A stretch of 36,626 bases of DNA from Candidatus Methanoperedens sp. (lineage in GTDB: Archaea > Halobacteriota > Methanosarcinia > Methanosarcinales > Methanoperedenaceae), in contig JAPZAP010000089.1 in the NCBI GenBank assembly GCA_027460585.1, positions 1 to 36,626 of the forward strand. Reading direction: 5' to 3'. A program made the translations under genes and the position numbers. Under the pieces are notes generated by a model. It did no database searches. It worked only from the letters and a program-made list of their open reading frames with translations, and was not told the DNA's origin. Positions 32,331 through 36,626 of the stretch are shown here, one piece after another (position 1 is the stretch's first letter; every line of letters starts with the position of its first letter).

Positions 32331-32376
32331 CAAATCCGTGAAAATCCGTGCGATCCGTGTCATCCGTGTTCTTGGT
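32331..32376 (+). repeat. ATCCGTG-type repeat, four units
   Basis: Four ATCCGTG units spaced 9-10 nt (CAAATCCGTGAAAATCCGTG and onwards, ending TTCTTGGTC), the longest member of this family in the window. Confidence 0.8.
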
Positions 32377-32705
32377 CATGATGGCGGCGCCGTTTCAAAG
32401 CCAGTAACAGGGATTGTGGAGCTTTGCAGGCGACCTCTATTTCCAGTGGACAATAAGCCTATATACTTAAAAATGGATAATACCCCATCCAGACCTACGA
32501 AATCTGGACAATCGTGTTGATAGGTCCTTGCGGGAGAACGGCAACGCCAAATCGATGACCGTACAGACAACCCCAACGCGGTACACGCGATATTACCTGA
32601 CACGAGGGTAACGGTGACGGACAACGGCAATAGCCAGTGGGTGAGGTCTCTGAGTTAGTGTCAGGTTACAGCAAACAAAAAAAGATATAACGTGATAAAA
32701 AGAAA

Positions 32706-34007
32706 TTATTTCTTATTCATTCTCTTTTTATTAGAATCCGTCTCGTTGGAGCTATGTTCATCAATGATCGAATCCAGCATGAAATATTTCTCCACAAATC
32801 TTTTGAGTTCTTCATCCGAAATTGCCGAAACACGCTGCTCCTCATCATACAATTTCTGGATGTCAGCATGGATCGATTTTATGCGCGGGTCGCTCTTATC
32901 GATCTTCGTATCAACATGCATCAATTCATTAAGTGTTTCTTCAACCTTGAAGCGAATGACCTCAAGACCTGAAGAATCACCTATCATGAGCTCCCTTTTC
33001 CCGCCCACAAGCTCAGGTGGATATGGTTCATACGTGAACGGGTTCTTGATGATGCCAGCGGTATGAATGCCGCTTTCATGTGCAAAAATATTTTTTCCAA
33101 CTACTGATTTATTCCGGGGGACGCGTATCCCGATCTCTCTTTCCATGAATCTCGCAAACTCAGTTATGGATTTTAAGTCGTATTTTTCAAATCCTTCAAC
33201 TCTCTGGATTAAAAATAATGCCACTTTTTCAAGTTCTGCGTTCCCGGCCCTTTCACCGATGCCAAGGAAAGTAAGGCTTGACCAGTTCGCACCGTACCAG
33301 TACCCGGCGATGGAACATGCCACTGACATCCCAAAATCATCATGGATGTGTGTCTCGATATTCTTTGTTCCTATCTCACGAAGGCGCTGCGTGATATGTG
33401 GAATGCCATATGGCTCATCGACGCCGGGAAATGGAATCCCGAAGCCAACCGTATCACAGAGGCGAATTATGCAATCAGGATCGATCTCAAGAAGCTTTTC
33501 AATAAGCGGGAAAACAAAACCCTCATTATCGGCGCGTGTCATGTCCTCGATATGCGCCCTTGTTTTTAGCCCGTGGTCAACCGCATATTGTAATGCATCG
33601 GTATATTTCTTTTCTGCTTCTTCCCTGCTTTTTAGTCCCATCTTGTCGAGGACATGAGAGTCTGAGACCGACATCAGGATCCCCGTTTCCTTTATCCCGT
33701 CCATGCTCAGGACAAAATCAATATCCTTTGGATTTGCGCGTGCCCATCCCGTCACTTCAGGGAACTCATATCCCCTGTCAAGCATTTCTTTTGCTGCTTC
33801 CCTGTCACGGTCATTAAAGACGAAGGTCTCAAGCTTCTCGATGCCGATTTTGTGAAGATATTCATAAATTTCAGTCTTATGCCGTTTTTTCATCACTATT
33901 CCGGGCATCTGTGATCCGTCGCGTATCGTGCTATCGCTTATAAAGACATCCTGCCCCAGCGGCAGCTTGATCTTTGGCAAATCCTCATATGACCTGTAGA
34001 TTTTCAT
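32706..34007 (-). CDS. HMGL-like acyl transferase (2-isopropylmalate/homocitrate/Re-citrate synthase family)
   Basis: The 433-residue protein is a DRE-TIM metallolyase that condenses acetyl-CoA with a 2-oxo acid. The catalytic start is VFISDSTIRDGSQMPGI (the DxxxRDG block), with metal ligands in ETHIHDDFGMSVACS and NAELEKVA, the GIGERAGN loop and the NIFAHESGIHTAG block near residue 310. A short C-terminal helical region (residues about 355-433) lacks the LeuA regulatory fold of long IPMS, so feedback by leucine is unlikely. Substrate is uncertain: the sequence departs from standard LeuA/AksA (for example GYWYGANWSSLTFLG), and a Re-type citrate synthase, known in some anaerobes from this family, is a real possibility. 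The C-terminus is Lys/Asn-rich. Confidence 0.8.
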   Translation of the reverse strand: MKIYRSYEDLPKIKLPLGQDVFISDSTIRDGSQMPGIVMKKRHKTEIYEYLHKIGIEKLETFVFNDRDREAAKEMLDRGYEFPEVTGWARANPKDIDFVLSMDGIKETGILMSVSDSHVLDKMGLKSREEAEKKYTDALQYAVDHGLKTRAHIEDMTRADNEGFVFPLIEKLLEIDPDCIIRLCDTVGFGIPFPGVDEPYGIPHITQRLREIGTKNIETHIHDDFGMSVACSIAGYWYGANWSSLTFLGIGERAGNAELEKVALFLIQRVEGFEKYDLKSITEFARFMEREIGIRVPRNKSVVGKNIFAHESGIHTAGIIKNPFTYEPYPPELVGGKRELMIGDSSGLEVIRFKVEETLNELMHVDTKIDKSDPRIKSIHADIQKLYDEEQRVSAISDEELKRFVEKYFMLDSIIDEHSSNETDSNKKRMNKK

Positions 34008-34158
34008 CGGCTGACTGATTGTTATCAGGATTTATATTATTTGTGGTTCTTGTTTTCCCAATATCTTTTCCCAATAAGATCAAGATAAATCAATATATTT
34101 CAAAACAAATCAAAAACTTTATGGCCAATGCATACCAAACGAATGATTGTGATAAATT

Positions 34159-34557
34159 ATGGTGAAAATGCCTCCGGAAATAAAGGATATTGTCGCAAAG
34201 CAAAAACCATTGCCAATAGCGACTGCTGATAAGAGTGGGAAACCAAATGTTGTATTTGTTACGATGTGGAAAATACTTGATGATGAGACGATCTTATTCG
34301 TGGATAATTTCTTCAACAAGACGCGAAAGAACATAGAAGCAAATCCCAATATGGCCATCGTTGCTTATGATGGCGATGCCAAGAAATCATACCAGATAAA
34401 AGGTACTGTGGATATCGAAAATAAAGGGGATAAGTTTGCAATCGCCAGGGAGATGGCAGATTCCAAGAAATTGCCGGGAAAATCCGCATTTGTCTTCCAT
34501 GTGAAAGAGATATACGATGCTACATATGGCCCAAATGCCGGTAAGAAACTGGCTTAA
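34159..34557 (+). CDS. Pyridoxamine-5'-phosphate-oxidase-like FMN split-barrel protein
   Basis: The 132-residue protein fits the small PNPOx-like flavin-binding fold: PLPIATADKSGKPNVVFV, ILFVDNFFNKTRKNIEANPNMAIVAYD and SYQIKGTVDIENKGD are the usual strand-turn-strand signatures. Such proteins bind FMN or F420 and reduce varied substrates; in an F420-producing archaeon an F420-linked role is possible but not shown. ATG at 34159; AT-rich DNA upstream (34081-34125) is shared with the divergent HMGL-like gene. A T-run directly follows the stop. Confidence 0.85.
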   Translation: MVKMPPEIKDIVAKQKPLPIATADKSGKPNVVFVTMWKILDDETILFVDNFFNKTRKNIEANPNMAIVAYDGDAKKSYQIKGTVDIENKGDKFAIAREMADSKKLPGKSAFVFHVKEIYDATYGPNAGKKLA

Positions 34558-34565
34558 TTTTTTTT
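34558..34565 (+). terminator. Oligo-T terminator after the split-barrel gene
   Basis: Eight T residues begin at the base after the TAA stop (34555-34557), the typical archaeal intrinsic termination signal. Confidence 0.6.
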
Positions 34566-34589
34566 CGAGATAAAATACGGATCTCCACG

Positions 34590-34742
34590 TATGGCGAGAG
34601 CTCAAGGGTTGCGCCCCCTGAGGATGTGTCCACGTATGCCCGTGCGCTTGGCTACGTGTGCGCAACTCGGCTGACGTAACAGTCGGGCGACGTCAACGCA
34701 ACGGTTGACGCGGATGCGCACGAAATTGTGAAAATCCGTCAT
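34590..34742. other. GC-rich intergenic island with partial ATCCGTG repeat
   Basis: About 145 nt of GC-rich sequence, with inverted GTTGCGC (about 34608) and GCGCAAC (about 34659) segments able to form a stem, ends in GTGAAAATCCGTCAT (34728-34742), a partial member of the ATCCGTG repeat family. No gene or known RNA is recognised. Confidence 0.4.
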
Positions 34743-34791
34743 AAAAGTAAAAGAAGGGCACGCGCATAATATTGTATAAACTGAGGAATCC

Positions 34792-35823
34792 TTGACCAAT
34801 GACCGATGCGGTATAATCTATCACCCCGACTACCTGAAGCATGAAACTGGCTTCCATCCGGAAAATAAAGAGCGGCTCCTATCGATACTCGCTTATCTTC
34901 GGGAAACTGGAAGGCTGACAAAGCTGGATTTGAAAGAGCCAAGGTCTGCAACACTGGATGAGATACAATACATTCATTCCAAAGGCCAGATCGAAACAGC
35001 CAGGAAATATTCCGAGCTTGAGATGAACCTTGATCCCGATACGGTATTATGTAAGGATTCCTACAATGTGGCGCTTCTCGCAGCAGGCGGCGCAATAACT
35101 GCTGTTGATACAGTTCTGGATAAATGGGATTCTGCTTTTGCCCTCGTAAGGCCGCCGGGGCATCATGCAACCCCGACAAAGAGTATGGGATTTTGCATTT
35201 TCAACAACATCGCGATCGCGGCGCGCCATGCACAGAAAATGGGAAAAAAGCGAGTCCTGATAGTAGATTGGGATGTGCATCACGGTAACGGGACGCAGGA
35301 TGCTTTTTACAATGACCCGACGGTCCTCTATTTCTCAACACATCAGTATCCTCATTATCCGGGAACAGGATGGATGGATGAAGTTGGCACAGGCGATGGT
35401 GAGGGATTTAATATAAATGTTCCTCTCCCTGCAGAGACTGATGATTCCGGGTTCATCGCAGCTTTCAAGGAAATACTTGTCCCGGCGGCGCGCGAGTTTA
35501 GTCCGGACATCGTTCTTATCTCTGCCGGGATGGATGCATGCAATAATGACGGTCTTGCCCAGATGAGAATGAGCGTAGAAGGTTTTTCCGTTCTTGCTTC
35601 GATAGTGAAATCGATAGCTAAGGAGTGCTGCGATGGGAAAGTGGCCGCTGTTCTTGAAGGAGGGTATGACCTCAATCTGCTTTCGCACTCTGTCGCAGCA
35701 GTTCTGGATGTTTCCATGGGAAAAGAAGTTGAAATAGAACAGCTTGAGGTAAGTTCGCTGGTCAGGGCGCGGTTGGATGACATAAAGAAAATCCAGAGAC
35801 GATTCTGGCAATCGATAGATTAA
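34792..35823 (+). CDS. Histone-deacetylase-superfamily hydrolase (AcuC/acetylpolyamine amidohydrolase-like)
   Basis: Zinc enzymes of this fold remove acetyl groups from lysines or polyamines. The 343-residue protein has all hallmarks: an N-terminal YHPDYLKHETGFHPENKERL, the His-His charge relay in RPPGHHATP, zinc ligands Asp and His in VDWDVHHGNGTQ, the third zinc Asp in SAGMDACNND, and the C-terminal EGGYDLNLL tyrosine loop. The substrate is unknown; archaeal targets could include chromatin proteins such as Alba, acetyl-CoA synthetase or polyamines. The start is TTG 34792 behind TGAGG (34781-34785). It stands alone, upstream of tRNA-Gln. Confidence 0.92.
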   Translation: MTNDRCGIIYHPDYLKHETGFHPENKERLLSILAYLRETGRLTKLDLKEPRSATLDEIQYIHSKGQIETARKYSELEMNLDPDTVLCKDSYNVALLAAGGAITAVDTVLDKWDSAFALVRPPGHHATPTKSMGFCIFNNIAIAARHAQKMGKKRVLIVDWDVHHGNGTQDAFYNDPTVLYFSTHQYPHYPGTGWMDEVGTGDGEGFNINVPLPAETDDSGFIAAFKEILVPAAREFSPDIVLISAGMDACNNDGLAQMRMSVEGFSVLASIVKSIAKECCDGKVAAVLEGGYDLNLLSHSVAAVLDVSMGKEVEIEQLEVSSLVRARLDDIKKIQRRFWQSID

Positions 35824-35858
35824 TACGTGAAAAGCTATAAGTTAAGCAGCCACTCGAA

Positions 35859-35931
35859 AGCCCGGTAGTGTAGCGGTCAATCATGCGGGACTCTGGATCC
35901 TGCGACCAAGGTTCGAATCCTTGCCGGGCTA
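35859..35931 (+). tRNA. tRNA-Gln (anticodon CUG)
   Basis: The acceptor stem AGCCCGG (35859-35865) pairs with CCGGGCT (35924-35930), followed by discriminator A. The anticodon stem is 35886-35890/35898-35902, with a 7-nt loop CTCTGGA giving anticodon CTG at 35893-35895. The T arm is CAAGG/TTCGAAT/CCTTG (907-923 of this kilobase). The variable loop is four nt, and CCA is not encoded. The first pair is A1-U72, the identity element read by the archaeal GatDE amidotransferase, which makes Gln-tRNA from Glu-tRNA. There is no intron. Confidence 0.95.
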
Positions 35932-36014
35932 CTTTCCCCAATTTTATAGTATATTTATTTGGACTGAATTCAAGATAAGTTCATTCAGAGAGACGAAGCT
36001 TGGACATAACCACT

Positions 36015-36626
36015 CTAAGGGTAATTCCTTTTTGATTGTCTTTCTTCCTTCCCCCTTGCTAAAGACAAAATCCCTGCAATTATAAGGATTACGAGACACA
36101 TCAACAGCGCTGCTTGAATCCCTGAAAGGAATTCAATTGATACACCACCAATAAGTTTTGATGTTCCTATGAAAACTGAGAAAGCTGTGCTCCGCGGTAT
36201 TGCCACTGTGGCTGCTGTTATTGTAATAACGAAGCTGCCGAGTGTTCCTATGCTGGTCATAAGCCTGAGCAAACCCGATATGCTCCCGTAATGTTGATGC
36301 TGTGCATTTGACATCACAGCGCTGCTGTTTGCCGGCCAGAACATGGCACCTCCGATTCCGGAGATTATTGAAGCTAAAATTATGGTATAGTAACTACTTG
36401 AAATTGTCAGGGTCATGTACATCATTATCGAAAAACACATGAGCACTATACCAATTGTTGCAATTCCTCTGGCTCCGAACCTGTCGGAAAGCCTGCCCAT
36501 GTATGGCGAGAGAAAGCTGCTGATAATATAACCGGGTGTTAACAGCAATGCTGCTGTAAATGGATCCAAACCCCTGATACCTTGAAGATACATGATAATC
36601 AAGAATGTTACTGATAAGAACCCGAG
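36015..36626 (-). CDS. MFS transporter (DHA2/EmrB-like), C-terminal part, cut by window end
   Basis: The frame is open to the end of the window and reads LGFLSVTFLIIMYLQGIRGLD at its visible start, so the gene continues beyond it. At least seven spans are present. GLDPFTAALLLTPGYIISSFLSPYMGRLSDRFGAR is the conserved loop of 14-span multidrug exporters, followed by MFWPANSSAVMSNA and the final span LIIAGILSLARGKEE. The substrate is unknown. It ends at 36015, convergent with tRNA-Gln across about 80 nt of AT-rich DNA. Confidence 0.87.
   Translation of the reverse strand, partial: LGFLSVTFLIIMYLQGIRGLDPFTAALLLTPGYIISSFLSPYMGRLSDRFGARGIATIGIVLMCFSIMMYMTLTISSSYYTIILASIISGIGGAMFWPANSSAVMSNAQHQHYGSISGLLRLMTSIGTLGSFVITITAATVAIPRSTAFSVFIGTSKLIGGVSIEFLSGIQAALLMCLVILIIAGILSLARGKEERQSKRNYP

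Larger units (their letters stand above)
32035..32705. other. Gene-free 670-nt stretch loaded with short repeats and a GC-rich island
   Basis: Three repeat families follow one another: CTTTGCG units at 32091-32122, CGCAGAT units at 32212-32246 and ATCCGTG units at 32331-32376. Then comes a GC-rich island (about 32385-32660) with no recognisable gene; frames on both strands are short, rich in Arg/Thr/Pro codons unlike the genome's genes, and match nothing I know. A TATA-like element for neither neighbour is evident; both flanking genes end here (convergent). Confidence 0.6.

Noticed and set aside
32257-32630. Overlapping open frames on both strands in the GC-rich island before the HMGL-like gene
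   Set aside because: They translate repeat units (SVKIRAIRVIRVLG) and Arg/Pro/Thr-rich sequence unlike genuine genes here; no motif, start signal or family supports them.
32385-32660. RNase P RNA or 7S RNA as an explanation of the GC-rich island
   Set aside because: None of the conserved cores of either RNA is visible.

Overview
The window reads as a chromosome segment of a euryarchaeon of the Methanosarcinales, most plausibly an anaerobic methane oxidiser close to 'Candidatus Methanoperedens' (ANME-2d). This is an inference from gene content. Three genes of coenzyme F430 synthesis (cfbD, cfbC, cfbB) imply methyl-coenzyme M reductase, cofE implies coenzyme F420, and mqnE implies futalosine-pathway menaquinone; F430 together with menaquinone is the telling pair. 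An inositol-phosphate/archaetidylinositol-phosphate gene pair, an A1-U72 tRNA-Gln, TATA-like promoters and near-leaderless starts are archaeal.

Layout. 1-5.5 kb: the tail of a transposon-associated DUF2080 protein, then cfbD-cfbC, a VapBC-like pair, an NTPase cut off just after its Walker A motif, and cfbB-tatC. 5.9-9.85 kb: a tightly overlapping operon of dihydropteroate synthase, metV-like MTHFR_C protein, metF and a ThiC-family radical SAM enzyme, pointing to tetrahydrofolate-linked C1 chemistry. 9.9-11.5 kb: a GxxExxY nuclease-fold protein plus a SIR2-like protein, bracketed by a perfect 30-bp inverted repeat. 11.6-16.8 kb: cofE, a DUF362/multi-membrane-span fusion, a HicAB pair lying between two order-swapped fragments of a decayed cofE copy, and mqnE. 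16.9-19.9 kb: MutS-like ATPase and a GXGXG beta-helix protein. 20-21.9 kb: arsenic operon arsR-acr3 plus a frameshifted AhpD-like gene. 22-26.1 kb: sugar-nucleotide transferase, rpiA, archaetidylinositol phosphate synthase and ino1. 26.2-32 kb: a TumE-type toxin pair, a TldE/PmbA homologue, a TM2-like membrane protein, an unusual radical SAM protein and an HTH-CBS regulator. 32.7-36.6 kb: an HMGL-like synthase, an FMN split-barrel protein, a histone-deacetylase-fold enzyme, tRNA-Gln(CUG) and the C-terminal half of an MFS transporter.

Cutting across the segment are short intergenic repeats of several unrelated sequences that share one design: usually three or four copies of a 9-10-nt unit. They abut gene ends, gene truncations and accessory cassettes. 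They, and the permuted cofE/hicAB region, are the least explained structures here.
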